The notes under the pieces: generated by a model | The model's input: only the letters and a program-made list of their open reading frames with translations | Database searches by the model: none | What the model was told of the DNA's origin: nothing | Shown: positions 17,088-26,495 of the stretch, piece by piece | Position numbering within the stretch: position 1 is the first letter of the stretch | Layout: the number at the start of each line of letters is the position of its first letter | Source of the DNA: Kaistia dalseonensis | GTDB lineage: Bacteria > Pseudomonadota > Alphaproteobacteria > Rhizobiales > Kaistiaceae | DNA length: 64,000 nucleotides | Assembly (NCBI RefSeq): GCF_030814715.1 | Contig: NZ_JAUSVO010000001.1 | Span: forward strand, 1,178,001-1,242,000 | Direction: 5' to 3' | Position numbers and translations under genes: made by a program

Positions 17088-18920
17088 ATGGCCAAGGAAA
17101 CGACGGGTTCAGCGCAAAACGGCAGCGCCGACGACGCACCGATCAGCCTTCTGGTGAAGGATCCCGAGAAGTTCGCCCAGAACATCGCCCGAATCATCGA
17201 AGGGGCGACGAAGGCGGCCAACGCGTTCCTGAAGCCACGCGAGGATGGCAAGCTCTCCGCGGATCTGACCGACGAGATCGCGGAAATCGTGCGCACGCTC
17301 GCCAAGGTCATCGAATACTGGACGTCCGATCCGAGCCGCACCGTGCTTGCGCAACGCAAGCTCTACACCCGCTATTTCGCGCTCTGGACCGCCATGATGC
17401 AGCGCATGGCGGGCGCGGAGGCCAAGCCCATTGCCGTTCCCGAGCCCCGTGACAAGCGCTTCAACGACCCGCAATGGTCGAAGAACCAATTCTTCGATTT
17501 CCTGAAGCAGTTCTACCTCATCACAACGCGCTGGGCCGAGGAGATGGTCGAAGGCGCGGAGCTCGATCCGCACACGCGGCTCAAGGCTCTGTTCTATGTC
17601 AGGCAGATCGCCAACGCCGTCTCACCGTCGAACTTTCTCTTCACAAACCCGGAAGTCCTGCGTGAGACGCTCGATTCCAGCGCCGACAATCTCGTGCGCG
17701 GCGTCAACATGCTGGCCGAGGACATCGAAGCCGGCGAGGGCAGCCTCAGGATCCGGCAGGTCGACAATTCCCGCTTCGAGATCGGCAAGAATCTGGCGCT
17801 GACGCCCGGCAAGGTGATCCACCAGAACGAAGTCCGCCAGCTGATCCAGTACAAGCCGATGACCAAGGAGGTGCTGAAGCGCCCTCTCCTCGTCGTCGCG
17901 CCCTGGATCAACAAGTTCTACATCCTCGATCTGAACCCCGAAAAGTCGTTCATCAAATGGGCGCTGGAACAGGGGCACACCGTGTTCGTCGTGTCCTGGG
18001 TCAATCCGGACGAGCGGCAGGCGGCCAAGGGCTTCGAACACTATATGCGCGAGGGCATCCTCGAATCGCTCGATGTGATCGAGAAGATCACCGGCGAAAA
18101 GGAGGTCAACGCCATCGGCTACTGCGTGGGCGGCACGCTGATGTCCTATACGCTCGCCTATATGGCGGCGGTGGGTGATACGCGGATCGCCTCGGCGACG
18201 CTGTTCGCGACCCAGGTCGACTTCACCTATGCCGGCGATCTCAAGGTCTTCATGGATGAGGACCAGATCGAAGCCGTCGAGAAGAAGATGAGCGTGCGCG
18301 GCTATCTCGAAGGCCAGAACATGGCGTCGGCCTTCAATATGCTGCGTTCGAACGAATTGATCTGGTCCTACGTCGTGAACAATTATTTCCGCGGCAAGGA
18401 ACCGATCCCCTTCGACCTGCTCTATTGGAACTCCGACACGACGCGCATGCCGGCGGCCAATCACTCCTTCTATCTGCGCAATTGCTACCTCGACAACAAG
18501 CTGGCACAGGGCCAGCTCTCGGTCGACGGAACGCCGCTCGACCTCCACAAGGTCAAGATCCCGATCTTCAATCTCGCGACGCGCGAGGATCATATCGCGC
18601 CGCCGCGGTCGGTCTATTTCGGCTCGAGCTTCTTCGGCGGACCCGTGACGTTCGTCCTGTCCGGATCGGGCCATATTGCCGGCGTCGTCAATCCGCCGTC
18701 GCGCGGCAAGTACCAGTATTGGACCGGGCCTGCGCCCCAGGGCGACGACCTCGATCTGTGGCTCGCCAATGCCGAGGAACACCCCGGCTCCTGGTGGCCG
18801 CATTGGCAGGCCTGGATCGAGGCGCTGGACGCCCGCAAGGTCAAGGCGCGGACGCCCGGCGGCCGCAAGGTCAAGGCGATCGAGGATGCGCCGGGCAGCT
18901 ATGTCCGCGTCATGGCGTAA
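17088..18920 (+). CDS. phaC: Class I poly(3-hydroxyalkanoate) synthase
   Basis: PhaC polymerises 3-hydroxyacyl-CoA into polyhydroxyalkanoate granules. The 610-residue protein is the usual length for class I. The lipase-like box GYCVGG carries the nucleophile Cys346, with Asp501 (in TREDHIAPP) and His529 (in GSGHIAG) completing the triad. The N-terminal domain (about 1-180) with [16 protein letters not shown] matches other alphaproteobacterial synthases. The ATG at 17088 follows a purine-rich site. No phaE, phaR or phaZ gene is nearby, as expected for class I. The divergent neighbour is the unknown lipoprotein. Confidence 0.97.
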   Translation: MAKETTGSAQNGSADDAPISLLVKDPEKFAQNIARIIEGATKAANAFLKPREDGKLSADLTDEIAEIVRTLAKVIEYWTSDPSRTVLAQRKLYTRYFALWTAMMQRMAGAEAKPIAVPEPRDKRFNDPQWSKNQFFDFLKQFYLITTRWAEEMVEGAELDPHTRLKALFYVRQIANAVSPSNFLFTNPEVLRETLDSSADNLVRGVNMLAEDIEAGEGSLRIRQVDNSRFEIGKNLALTPGKVIHQNEVRQLIQYKPMTKEVLKRPLLVVAPWINKFYILDLNPEKSFIKWALEQGHTVFVVSWVNPDERQAAKGFEHYMREGILESLDVIEKITGEKEVNAIGYCVGGTLMSYTLAYMAAVGDTRIASATLFATQVDFTYAGDLKVFMDEDQIEAVEKKMSVRGYLEGQNMASAFNMLRSNELIWSYVVNNYFRGKEPIPFDLLYWNSDTTRMPAANHSFYLRNCYLDNKLAQGQLSVDGTPLDLHKVKIPIFNLATREDHIAPPRSVYFGSSFFGGPVTFVLSGSGHIAGVVNPPSRGKYQYWTGPAPQGDDLDLWLANAEEHPGSWWPHWQAWIEALDARKVKARTPGGRKVKAIEDAPGSYVRVMA

Positions 18921-18980
18921 TAGGCATCCGGCGTAGAGCGCGCCCGAGCCCAAGGCCGGACGCGTTTTCTCGCAGAAGCC

Positions 18981-20267
18981 TCAGACGTTCGCCAGCGCCT
19001 GCTGCAGATCGGCGATGATGTCTTCCTTGTCCTCGATGCCGACGGACAGACGAACCACGTCGGGACCCGCGCCGGCCGCGATCTTCTGGGCATCGGACAA
19101 TTGCCGGTGCGTCGTCGAGGCCGGATGGATGATCAGCGAGCGCGTGTCGCCGATATTGGCGAGATGCGAGAAGAGCTTCACCGACGAGACGACCTTGACG
19201 CCGGCCTCGTAGCCACCGGAGAGACCGAAGGTCAGCACGGCGCCGGCGCCCTTGGGGACGTAGTGCTGCGCCAGATTGTGATAGCGATCGCCCGGCAGGC
19301 CCGCATAGCTGACCCACGAAACGGCCGGATGCTCGACGAGGAATTCGGCGACGGCGCGGGCATTGTCGCTGTGCCGCTGCATGCGAAGCGGCAGCGTCTC
19401 GATACCCGTCAAGATCAGGAACGAGTTCTGCGGCGAGATGGCCGGCCCGAGATCACGCAGCCCGAGAACCCGGTTGGCGATGGCGAAGGCGAAATTGCCG
19501 AAGGTCTCGGCAAGCACGATGCCGCCATATTCGGCCAGCGGCTCCGACAGCTTGGGATAGCGGCCCTCGCGCGTCCAGTTGAAGCGGCCGCCATCGACGA
19601 TGATGCCACCCATCGAATTGCCATGGCCGCCCAGGAACTTGGTCAGCGAGTGGACGACGATGTCGGCGCCATGCTCGAACGGGCGGCAGAGATAGGGCGT
19701 CGCCAGCGTATTATCGACGATCAGCGGTACACCGGCGCGCTTGGCGACGGCCGCGATCCCGGCAATGTCGACGATGATACCGCCCGGATTGGCGATCGAT
19801 TCGATGAAGATCGCCTTGGTCTTCGGCGTGATGGCGCGCTCGAAGGAGCCGATATCGTCAGGGTCGGCCCAGGCGACATTCCAGCCGAAGCTCTTGAAGG
19901 CGTGATTGAACTGGTTGATCGAGCCGCCATAGAGCTTTGAAGCGGCGACGAATTCGTCGCCCGGCTGCAGGAGCGTATGGAATACGAGCAACTGCGCGGC
20001 ATGGCCGGACGCGACCGCGAGCGCCGCAGTGCCACCCTCGAGAGCGGCGACGCGCTCTTCCAGCACGGCCGTCGTCGGGTTGCCGATGCGCGTATAGATG
20101 TTGCCGAACGCCTGCAGGCCGAACAGCGAGGCCGCGTGATCGACATCCTCGAAGACGAACGAGGTCGTCTGATAGATCGGCGTCGTGCGCGCCCCGGTCG
20201 TCGGGTCCGGCTGCGCGCCGGCGTGAACCGCGAGCGTCGCGAAACCCGGAACTCTGTCTTCGGCCAT
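18981..20267 (-). CDS. metY: O-acetylhomoserine aminocarboxypropyltransferase (sulfhydrylase)
   Basis: MetY makes homocysteine from O-acetylhomoserine and sulfide, using PLP. The 428-residue protein has the Cys/Met metabolism family features: [20 protein letters not shown] at the start, [15 protein letters not shown], and the PLP lysine in [13 protein letters not shown]. Its length and the large central region around [13 protein letters not shown] separate it from shorter MetB/MetC proteins. The ATG at 20267 follows a strong ggagg site at six bases and is preferred over an ATG 14 codons upstream. It converges on phaC. No SAM riboswitch could be recognised upstream. Confidence 0.95.
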   Translation of the reverse strand: MAEDRVPGFATLAVHAGAQPDPTTGARTTPIYQTTSFVFEDVDHAASLFGLQAFGNIYTRIGNPTTAVLEERVAALEGGTAALAVASGHAAQLLVFHTLLQPGDEFVAASKLYGGSINQFNHAFKSFGWNVAWADPDDIGSFERAITPKTKAIFIESIANPGGIIVDIAGIAAVAKRAGVPLIVDNTLATPYLCRPFEHGADIVVHSLTKFLGGHGNSMGGIIVDGGRFNWTREGRYPKLSEPLAEYGGIVLAETFGNFAFAIANRVLGLRDLGPAISPQNSFLILTGIETLPLRMQRHSDNARAVAEFLVEHPAVSWVSYAGLPGDRYHNLAQHYVPKGAGAVLTFGLSGGYEAGVKVVSSVKLFSHLANIGDTRSLIIHPASTTHRQLSDAQKIAAGAGPDVVRLSVGIEDKEDIIADLQQALANV

Positions 20268-20444
20268 TATTTCCTCCCTGTAATGCTTGTTCTGGCGACG
20301 GCCAGTCATCGGCTGTCGCGCATGATCGTCTGTGACGGGACTTCACGACACAAGCGTTAGCCCGCCGAAGTGCGCAAATTCAAAGAACGTTTTCGCGTTT
20401 TGAACCCGCAATCGCGACAAAACTGCCCTGACGGCTCTTTCCCG

Positions 20445-20876
20445 TCACGCTCCCAAAAGGCGCGGCCGCTCGATGGCGGGGCAGCGATCCATGACGACGC
20501 GGATGCCCGCCGCCTCCAGCCGGGCCGCGGCGGCATCGTTGCGAATGCCGAGTTGCAGCCAGACCACCTTCGGTAGGACCGGCAAGGCGAGTATCTCGTC
20601 CGCCAACGCGTCGATCGCATCGGAATTCCTGAACACATCGACCATGTCGATCGGCACGGGAACATCAGCGAGCCTTGGATAGACGAGCCTGCCGAACAAT
20701 TCGCGTCCAGCGATGCCCGGATGGATCGGATAGGTCTCGTAGCCGGACGCCGTGAGGTAGCCGAGCACGCCATGGCTCGGCCGTGTCGCATTGGGGCTGG
20801 CACCGACGACGGCGATCGTGCGGGTCGTCGTCAGAATGTCCCTGATATAGGCGTCGTCGTAACGATCGTGGTTCAT
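20445..20876 (-). CDS. CoA-binding domain protein (YccU family)
   Basis: The 143-residue protein is a stand-alone CoA-binding Rossmann domain like E. coli YccU. The nucleotide loop is IAVVGASPNATRPSHGVLGYL near residue 21, followed by YPIHPGIAG and the late VVMDRCPAIE block. The family resembles the CoA-binding part of succinyl-CoA synthetase alpha, but its cellular role is not settled. The ATG at 20876 lies eight bases after the stop of the SH3-domain gene, so the two are probably co-transcribed together with the VOC gene upstream. Confidence 0.88.
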   Translation of the reverse strand: MNHDRYDDAYIRDILTTTRTIAVVGASPNATRPSHGVLGYLTASGYETYPIHPGIAGRELFGRLVYPRLADVPVPIDMVDVFRNSDAIDALADEILALPVLPKVVWLQLGIRNDAAAARLEAAGIRVVMDRCPAIERPRLLGA

Positions 20877-20884
20877 GGTTGCGC

Positions 20885-21712
20885 TCAAAGCGTCGGCACG
20901 ATGATGCCCGTCACCGCCCACTGATTGTCGACCTTGCCGTAGCAGATGCTGACGGCCTGGAAGGCGAGCGAGGTGTCTTCGGCCGCATAGCCGATCTTGC
21001 CCGACGGCAAGGCGACGGAATACCAGTCCGCCCCGCCATCCTCCTCTCCGCCATCGGTCGAGGCGGCGCCGTCGACCGATCCCTCGACGAAGGGAGCGAT
21101 CGTATTGGCCGGCAGCGTCGCGATCACGGGAGACTTGGCATCCGGCTTCTCATGGAACTCGGTGTCGGCCGAGAGGATCCAGAGATTGCCCGGAGGCACA
21201 TCCGCCGCATCGGCCACGGCCAGCGCCTTGTCGCGGTCGAAGATCGGCTCGGCCGGTGAACAGAGCGCACCGCGCGCCGTATGCGAAACGCCGATCGTCT
21301 TCGGTTCCAGGGCGGTTCCGAACAGATCGACGACGAGACCGTCCAGATCCTCGCGCGTATAGCTCGAATCGGAGGAGGTCATCAGGATCGCGGCTTCGTC
21401 GAGCCTCTGGTCGCCCGGGTGCTTGTCCGGGTTCGGCACCGCGCGGATCGGGCCGGCCTCGGGAAAGCCGATCGTCGGCGTGTAGAGCTGGACATCGGGC
21501 CCGACCGAGAGCTTCAGCAACTGGATATTGTTGTCGTTCACGCCCTGCCTGAGATTGTCGATGAACGTCTTCAGCTCGGCGTCGTCGGCCCCTGTCGTGT
21601 CATAGGAGACCGTGACCGGCTCGTAGGGCTTGGGCTCGGCCGAAGCCGGCATTGCGCCGAGACCGGCAAGCGCAGCCAGGGCGAGAGGAATAGCTTTCAT
21701 CATGGAGTTCAT
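20885..21712 (-). CDS. Secreted SH3b-domain protein, function unknown
   Basis: The 275-residue protein starts with a signal peptide (AIPLALAALAGLGAMPASA) and is predicted to be periplasmic. The C-terminal half contains an SH3b-like region around NLWILSADTEFHEKPDAKSPVIATLPANTIAPFVEG, interrupted by an acidic DGGEEDGGADW loop. The first half shows no family I recognise. Two cysteines may pair. It overlaps the stop of the VOC gene by four bases, which couples translation, and precedes the CoA-binding gene. A role in envelope or cell-wall binding is only suggested by the SH3b fold. Confidence 0.8.
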   Translation of the reverse strand: MNSMMKAIPLALAALAGLGAMPASAEPKPYEPVTVSYDTTGADDAELKTFIDNLRQGVNDNNIQLLKLSVGPDVQLYTPTIGFPEAGPIRAVPNPDKHPGDQRLDEAAILMTSSDSSYTREDLDGLVVDLFGTALEPKTIGVSHTARGALCSPAEPIFDRDKALAVADAADVPPGNLWILSADTEFHEKPDAKSPVIATLPANTIAPFVEGSVDGAASTDGGEEDGGADWYSVALPSGKIGYAAEDTSLAFQAVSICYGKVDNQWAVTGIIVPTL

Positions 21713-22158
21713 GCCTCGGGTCCCGGAAGGATCAGCCGCCCGGCCTCGTCGAATGAGATGAATGGATTATAGGCCACCTCCCAGAGATGGCCGTCGGGAT
21801 CGGAGAAATAGCCGGAATAGCCGCCCCAGAAGACCTTGGAGGCCGGCTTCACCAAGCGCGCGCCGGAACGCACGGCATGGGCGAGCGCGGCGTCGACGGC
21901 GGCCTCGCTCTCCACATTATGCGCGAGCGTCACGCCGCGGAAACCGTCGCCGGCCGGGGCGACCGTCGCATCATCGGCCAGGGCATTGCGCTCGAACAGC
22001 GCCAGCACGACGCCGGAGAGCTGGAAGAAGGTGATCGCCTCCCGGCTCGCCGAGGATGCCTGCCAGCCGAGCGCCTCATAGAAGGCGCGGGCTTTCTGAA
22101 CATTGGCGACGCCGAGCGTGACGATGCTGAGGCGTGGTGCAAGACCCGTGTCCGACAT
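21709..22158 (-). CDS. VOC/glyoxalase superfamily protein
   Basis: The 149-residue protein has one vicinal oxygen chelate domain with the paired beta-alpha-beta units: RLSIVTLGVANVQKARAFYEALGW at the start and YSGYFSDPDGHLWEVAYNPF at the end. The glutamate in LWEVAYNP is the usual metal ligand. Many such proteins are lyases, dioxygenases or antibiotic-resistance proteins; the substrate cannot be told. The ATG at 22158 follows aggaaa at a good distance. It is the first gene of the leftward VOC-SH3-CoA-binding group. Confidence 0.85.
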   Translation of the reverse strand: MSDTGLAPRLSIVTLGVANVQKARAFYEALGWQASSASREAITFFQLSGVVLALFERNALADDATVAPAGDGFRGVTLAHNVESEAAVDAALAHAVRSGARLVKPASKVFWGGYSGYFSDPDGHLWEVAYNPFISFDEAGRLILPGPEA

Positions 22159-22480
22159 ATGTGTTTCCTGTTCTCGAACGGCCGGCAGCATAGCCGATCA
22201 TCGGTGTCGGGAAAGAGGCGAGCGCCTCGGTGCACGGCATTTGCCCATCGAAGCCCCTCCCCGGCCCCATCCGGAACCGGCAGTGGCGTCAGCATGACGC
22301 GGTATTATGATACCTATTTATCTAACTATCCGTTTTTGCTATGTTTTCTGCGCTTCGAGTGCAAATTGAGTTCTTGACGCGCCAATCGGCTCAATGTACA
22401 CACCCCCACGATCGATGGGGTGAATGCCCTTTCGCCGCCATTCCTGCCCATCTCGGGCACGAGAGAACGAGTTTCAATCA
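22159..22480. other. Divergent intergenic region ahead of rplM
   Basis: There is no gene in these 322 bases. Positions 22300-22375 are markedly AT-rich compared with the rest of the window. The only strong promoter-like pair is at 22374-22402. A short hairpin, tgccc with gggca, lies at about 22445-22459 in the rplM leader. Confidence 0.5.
22374..22402 (+). promoter_or_regulatory. Predicted sigma-70-type promoter of rplM-rpsI
   Basis: TTGACG at 22374-22379 is followed after exactly 17 bases by TACACA at 22397-22402, next to an AT-rich upstream stretch. This would start transcription about 70 bases before the rplM start codon, as expected for a strong ribosomal-protein promoter. Confidence 0.6.
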
Positions 22481-22945
22481 ATGAGCACAATTTCCACCAA
22501 GCCGGCGGATGTCGTGAAGAAGTGGGTCCTGATCGACGCCGAAGGGCTCGTCGTCGGTCGGCTTGCTTCGATCGTCGCGAACCGCCTGCGCGGCAAGCAC
22601 AAGGCGAGCTTCACGCCGCATGTCGATGATGGTGACAACATCATCATCATCAATGCGGAGAAGGCAGTCTTCACCGGCCGCAAGTATACCGACAAGCGCT
22701 ACTACTGGCACACCGGCTATATCGGTGGCATCAAGGAGCGTTCGCCCCGCCAGATCATCGAGGGCAAGTTCCCCGAGCGCGTTCTGGAGAAGGCCGTCGA
22801 GCGCATGCTTCCCGAGGGCCCGCTTGGTCGTCGCCAGCTGAAGAACCTCCGCGTTTATGGCGGTTCGGAGCATCCGCATGAAGCCCAGCAGCCCGAGACG
22901 CTCGACGTCGGCGCTCTGAATGCCAAGAACAAGAGGATTGCCTGA
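22481..22945 (+). CDS. rplM: 50S ribosomal protein L13
   Basis: L13 is an early-assembly 50S protein. The 154-residue product matches the family throughout: [26 protein letters not shown], the [11 protein letters not shown] segment, and the [20 protein letters not shown] block. The ATG at 22481 gives the usual length; an upstream ATG adds 19 unconserved residues. It is followed by rpsI after two bases, the universal rplM-rpsI pair. A short hairpin-bearing leader of about 70 bases could allow autoregulation as known for some L13 operons. Confidence 0.98.
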   Translation: MSTISTKPADVVKKWVLIDAEGLVVGRLASIVANRLRGKHKASFTPHVDDGDNIIIINAEKAVFTGRKYTDKRYYWHTGYIGGIKERSPRQIIEGKFPERVLEKAVERMLPEGPLGRRQLKNLRVYGGSEHPHEAQQPETLDVGALNAKNKRIA

Positions 22946-22947
22946 AC

Positions 22948-23415
22948 ATGGCTGATCTCCAGTCCCTCCAGGACCTCGTCTCGATTTCCGAGAACGCCGC
23001 TCCGGTTCACGTCCAGAAGCTCGATGCTCAGGGCCGTGCCTATGCGACCGGCAAGCGCAAGAACGCGATCGCCCGCGTCTGGATCAAGCCGGGCACCGGC
23101 AAGATCGTCGTGAATGGCCGTGAGTTCGCGAGCTATTTCGCGCGTCCCGTCCTGCAGATGCTCGTTCGCCAGCCGATCGGCATCGTGAACCGCAGCGGTC
23201 AGTACGACATCCACGCCACGGTCGTCGGCGGCGGTCTGTCGGGCCAGGCCGGCGCTCTGCGTCACGGCATCTCGAAGGCGCTCACCTATTACGAGCCCGA
23301 GCTGCGCGGCGCCCTCAAGAAGGGCGGCTTCCTGACGCGCGACAGCCGTGTCGTCGAGCGCAAGAAGTACGGCCGCGCCAAGGCACGCCGCAGCTTCCAG
23401 TTCTCGAAGCGCTAA
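22948..23415 (+). CDS. rpsI: 30S ribosomal protein S9
   Basis: S9 is a 30S head protein whose basic C-terminal tail reaches the P site. The 155-residue product shows the family core ([49 protein letters not shown]) and ends with [18 protein letters not shown], the canonical tail. The short N-terminal extension of about 25 residues is typical of alphaproteobacteria. It follows rplM by two bases and is closed by the terminator at 23441-23479. Confidence 0.98.
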   Translation: MADLQSLQDLVSISENAAPVHVQKLDAQGRAYATGKRKNAIARVWIKPGTGKIVVNGREFASYFARPVLQMLVRQPIGIVNRSGQYDIHATVVGGGLSGQAGALRHGISKALTYYEPELRGALKKGGFLTRDSRVVERKKYGRAKARRSFQFSKR

Positions 23416-23440
23416 TCAGCGTCCGCATACGACGCTCGAA

Positions 23441-23479
23441 AGGGCGCTTCTGGGCAACCGGAAGCGCCCTTTTTCTTTG
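23441..23479 (+). terminator. Rho-independent terminator of rplM-rpsI
   Basis: A perfect 10-bp stem (23441-23450 with 23461-23470) with a 10-base loop is followed by tttttcttt. It lies 26 bases after the rpsI stop and is the clearest intrinsic terminator in the window. Confidence 0.93.
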
Positions 23480-23589
23480 TCTGTCATCTGGCTGTGGCAC
23501 TATCCGCGCAATCGAGACGTCTCGATCATGAACGCGGCTTGCCTGCAGGCGAACTTCACCCCATCTGCGCAGCCGAACGGAGGCGAGCT

Positions 23590-24540
23590 ATGGTATCCAC
23601 GGTCTTTATCGACGGCGAGGCTGGTACGACGGGTCTGCAGATCAGGCAGCGCCTCGAATCGCGTGGCGATCTCAAGCTCGTCTCGATCGACCCGGCCCGG
23701 CGGAAGGATCCCGCCGCCCGCGCGGAACTGCTGAATGGCGTGGACGCGGTCATCCTCTGCCTGCCCGATGCCGCCGCCAAGGAGGCCGTCGGCCTGATCG
23801 ACAACCCGTATGTCAAGGTGATCGACGCATCGACCGCCTATCGGACGGCGCCGGACTGGGTCTATGGCTTCGCCGAACTCGACGACGAGCAGCGGGCACG
23901 GATCGTCGCCGCCAAGCGGATATCGAATCCGGGCTGCTACGCGACCGGCGCCATCGCCTTGCTGCGGCCCCTGACCATGGCGGGCCTTCTGCCCAACGAC
24001 TGGCCCGTCACGATCAATGCCGTTTCGGGCTATTCGGGCGGCGGCAAGTCGATGATCGCCGAATTCGAAGATTCGTCGGCGGCGAACTACACCCACGACA
24101 ATTTCCGTATCTACGCCCTCCCCCTCCAGCACAAGCACGTGCCGGAAATCCAGAAGCATGGCGGCCTCGCCTTCCGGCCGATCTTCGCGCCATCGGTCGG
24201 TCGCTATGCCCAGGGCATGATCGTCGAGATCCCGCTGCATCTGGCGCTCATCCCCGGCGAGCCGGAGCCGTCGCATCTGCGTGAAGCCCTGGCCGAGCAC
24301 TATGCCGGCGAACGCTTCGTCGAAGTCGCCAGCCGCGAGGAGAGCGAGGCGATGACCGGGCTCGATCCGGAGGGGCTGAACGGCACCAACCAGTTGAAGC
24401 TCTTCGTCTTCGGAACGGAAGGCGGTGGTCAGGCGCGGCTCGTCGCCCTGCTCGACAATCTCGGCAAGGGTGCATCGGGCGCGGCGGTGCAGAACCTCAA
24501 TCTCGCCCTCGGCCTCGATGAGGCCGCCAGCCTGACCTAG
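23590..24540 (+). CDS. argC: N-acetyl-gamma-glutamyl-phosphate reductase (short type)
   Basis: ArgC reduces N-acetylglutamyl phosphate to the semialdehyde in arginine synthesis. The 316-residue protein is the shorter type 2 form. The NADP-binding start is VFIDGEAGTTGLQIRQRL, and the catalytic cysteine is Cys116 in SNPGCYATGA. A histidine-bearing block, YALPLQHKHVPEI, completes the active site. The ATG at 23590 follows ggagg by seven bases; the longer frame runs back into the terminator. The arrangement rpsI-argC is common in Hyphomicrobiales. Confidence 0.97.
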   Translation: MVSTVFIDGEAGTTGLQIRQRLESRGDLKLVSIDPARRKDPAARAELLNGVDAVILCLPDAAAKEAVGLIDNPYVKVIDASTAYRTAPDWVYGFAELDDEQRARIVAAKRISNPGCYATGAIALLRPLTMAGLLPNDWPVTINAVSGYSGGGKSMIAEFEDSSAANYTHDNFRIYALPLQHKHVPEIQKHGGLAFRPIFAPSVGRYAQGMIVEIPLHLALIPGEPEPSHLREALAEHYAGERFVEVASREESEAMTGLDPEGLNGTNQLKLFVFGTEGGGQARLVALLDNLGKGASGAAVQNLNLALGLDEAASLT

Positions 24541-24554
24541 CAGGGATGGCACCG

Positions 24555-24577
24555 GCTCCCGGCGCTTGGCCGGGAGC
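24555..24577 (+). terminator. Possible argC terminator hairpin
   Basis: An 8-bp stem (24555-24562 with 24570-24577) and 7-base loop lie 15 bases after the argC stop. The downstream attt is a poor T run, so termination is possible but unproven. Confidence 0.45.
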
Positions 24578-24652
24578 ATTTCCCTTCGTGCGCGTTGAGC
24601 GTACCGTTCATGACCCCGGCCAAAACGGGGACGAACGATAAGGGAGCCAGAA

Positions 24653-25228
24653 ATGCCTAATACGGTTCTTCTCCACCCCGCCATCGATCACGGGATCAAG
24701 CGCGGCGCCGCGGATTTCGCCGGTGGGACGCTTGTCTGCCACTGCATCGAGGACCCGGTCAAAGTCGAGATCAAGGGGCAGGTCGTGCACAACCATGCGT
24801 GCGGCTGCACCAAATGCTGGAAGCCGACCGGCGCGATCTTCTCGGTCGTGGCAGTCGCGCCGACCTCCAATGTCTCGGTCGTCGCCAACGGGCAGAAGCT
24901 CGCGATCGTCGATCCCGGCGCCACGATCCTGCGTCATGCCTGCACCGTCTGTGGCGTTCACATGCACGGACCCGTCGAGAAGGATCATGCCTTCAAGGGC
25001 CTGACCTTCGTGCATACGGAGCTCTCGCGGGAGGAGGGGTGGCAGGAGCCGCAATTCGCGGCCTTCGTGTCCTCGGTGATCGAGGGTGGCGTTCACCCGG
25101 ACAGGATGGGCAGCATCCGCGACAGGATCCGCGAACTCGGTCTCGTGCCGTATGATTGTCTCTCGCCACCGCTGATGGACGCTCTCTCGACATTCGCCGC
25201 GAAGAAGTCCGGCGTTCTGCCGAGCTGA
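24653..25228 (+). CDS. gfa: S-(hydroxymethyl)glutathione synthase
   Basis: Gfa speeds the combination of formaldehyde with glutathione, the first step of glutathione-dependent formaldehyde oxidation. The 191-residue protein has the family's zinc-binding cysteines: CHC near residue 25, [15 protein letters not shown] near residue 45, and [18 protein letters not shown] later. Length and motifs match Gfa, not the looser GFA-domain proteins. The partner dehydrogenase adhC/frmA is not in the window. It stands alone between argC and the convergent rRNA-modification operon. Confidence 0.95.
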   Translation: MPNTVLLHPAIDHGIKRGAADFAGGTLVCHCIEDPVKVEIKGQVVHNHACGCTKCWKPTGAIFSVVAVAPTSNVSVVANGQKLAIVDPGATILRHACTVCGVHMHGPVEKDHAFKGLTFVHTELSREEGWQEPQFAAFVSSVIEGGVHPDRMGSIRDRIRELGLVPYDCLSPPLMDALSTFAAKKSGVLPS

Positions 25229-25301
25229 CCGGACGGTTCCGCCGGCCGCCTGCCCTGCCCGCCTGGGCGGGCGGCACACATGGCCTCAGGCCGCCTTGCC
25301 C

Positions 25302-26495
25302 TCAAGCCGCCTGCCCCGCGGCCCAGCCCGACGACCACGCCCACTGGAAATTATAGCCGCCGAGCCAGCCGGTCACGTCGACCACCTCGCCGATGAAATA
25401 GAGGCCCGGTACCGCCTTGGCCTGCATCGTACGCGAGTCCAGCGCGTCGGTATCGACGCCACCCAGGGTCACCTCAGCGGTTCGGTAGCCCTCCGATCCC
25501 ACGGGCTTGATCGACCAATGATTCACGGCGTCGGATAGTGCGCGCAACTGCCGGTCGGGGAGATCAGCGATCCGTTTCGCCGCCGTCGCCTCGTCGACGA
25601 CGAGATGAACCACGCGCTTGGGCAGGAGGCCGGACAGGATGGTCCCCACCTGCTGCTTGCCGCGCTCGGTCCTTGCGCTCCGAAGTATCTCGAAGAGATC
25701 GATGCCGGGGAGCATGGAGATGACGATCTCCCTGCCCTCGCGCCAATAGGATGAAATCTGCAGGATGGCCGGGCCGCTCAGCCCTCTATGGGTGAAGAGC
25801 ATCGATTCCGCGAAGCGGACCTTGCCGCACTGGACGACAGCGTCGACCGCGACCCCGGCCAGCGGCTCGATGCGCTGCAGCGCGGCGGGATCGAATGTGA
25901 GGGGCACCAGCGCCGGACGCGTCTCGACGACCGACAGACCGAACTGGCCGGCGATCTCGTAACCGAGCCCGGTGGCGCCCATCTTGGGGATCGACTTGCC
26001 GCCCGTCGCGACGACGAGGGAATGGCAGCTGACGGCAGCCGTCGACAGTTGCACCGCGAAGCCGTCGCCTGACCGCGCGACAGACTGGACCTGTGTCTCC
26101 AGCGTCAGCTCGACCCCGCCGGCGTGCATCTCGGCCACCAGCATGTCGATGATCTGCCGCGCCGAGCCGTCACAGAAGAGCTGGCCGAGCGTCTTCTCGT
26201 GATAGGCGATGCCGTGCCTCTCCACGAGAGTGATAAAGTTCTTCTGGCCGTAGCGGCTCAACGCCGAGATCGCGAAGCGCGGATTGTTGGAAATGAAATT
26301 GGCCGGCGTCGTGCCGAGATTGGTGAAATTGCAACGCCCGCCGCCGGAGATCCGGATCTTCTCGCCCGGCGCCTTGGCATGATCCACGACCAGAACGGAG
26401 CGGCCGCGCTTGCCGGCCTCGATGGCGCACATCATGCCGGCCGCGCCCGCGCCGAGGATCACGACATCATAGGCGCGCGACGGCATTGTTTTCAC
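25302..26495 (-). CDS. HI0933/YhiN-family flavoprotein (probable rRNA dihydrouridine synthase)
   Basis: This 397-residue FAD protein opens with the dinucleotide fold VVILGAGAAGMMCAIEAGKRG and the family signature RISGGGRCNFTN, and has the later SGPAILQISSYWREG block. For years this family had no known role. To my knowledge E. coli YhiN was recently reported as the 23S rRNA dihydrouridine synthase RdsA; I rely on memory for that. Its gene overlaps the upstream pseudouridine synthase by four bases, which fits an rRNA-modification role. An older annotation would be NAD(P)/FAD-dependent oxidoreductase or aminoacetone oxidase-like. Confidence 0.88.
   Translation of the reverse strand: MKTMPSRAYDVVILGAGAAGMMCAIEAGKRGRSVLVVDHAKAPGEKIRISGGGRCNFTNLGTTPANFISNNPRFAISALSRYGQKNFITLVERHGIAYHEKTLGQLFCDGSARQIIDMLVAEMHAGGVELTLETQVQSVARSGDGFAVQLSTAAVSCHSLVVATGGKSIPKMGATGLGYEIAGQFGLSVVETRPALVPLTFDPAALQRIEPLAGVAVDAVVQCGKVRFAESMLFTHRGLSGPAILQISSYWREGREIVISMLPGIDLFEILRSARTERGKQQVGTILSGLLPKRVVHLVVDEATAAKRIADLPDRQLRALSDAVNHWSIKPVGSEGYRTAEVTLGGVDTDALDSRTMQAKAVPGLYFIGEVVDVTGWLGGYNFQWAWSSGWAAGQAA

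Noticed and set aside
20268-20444. Possible SAM-II riboswitch upstream of metY
   Set aside because: The region was read for the conserved pseudoknot boxes of SAM-II and SAM/SAH aptamers. Only a strong ribosome site is present; no matching pseudoknot was found.
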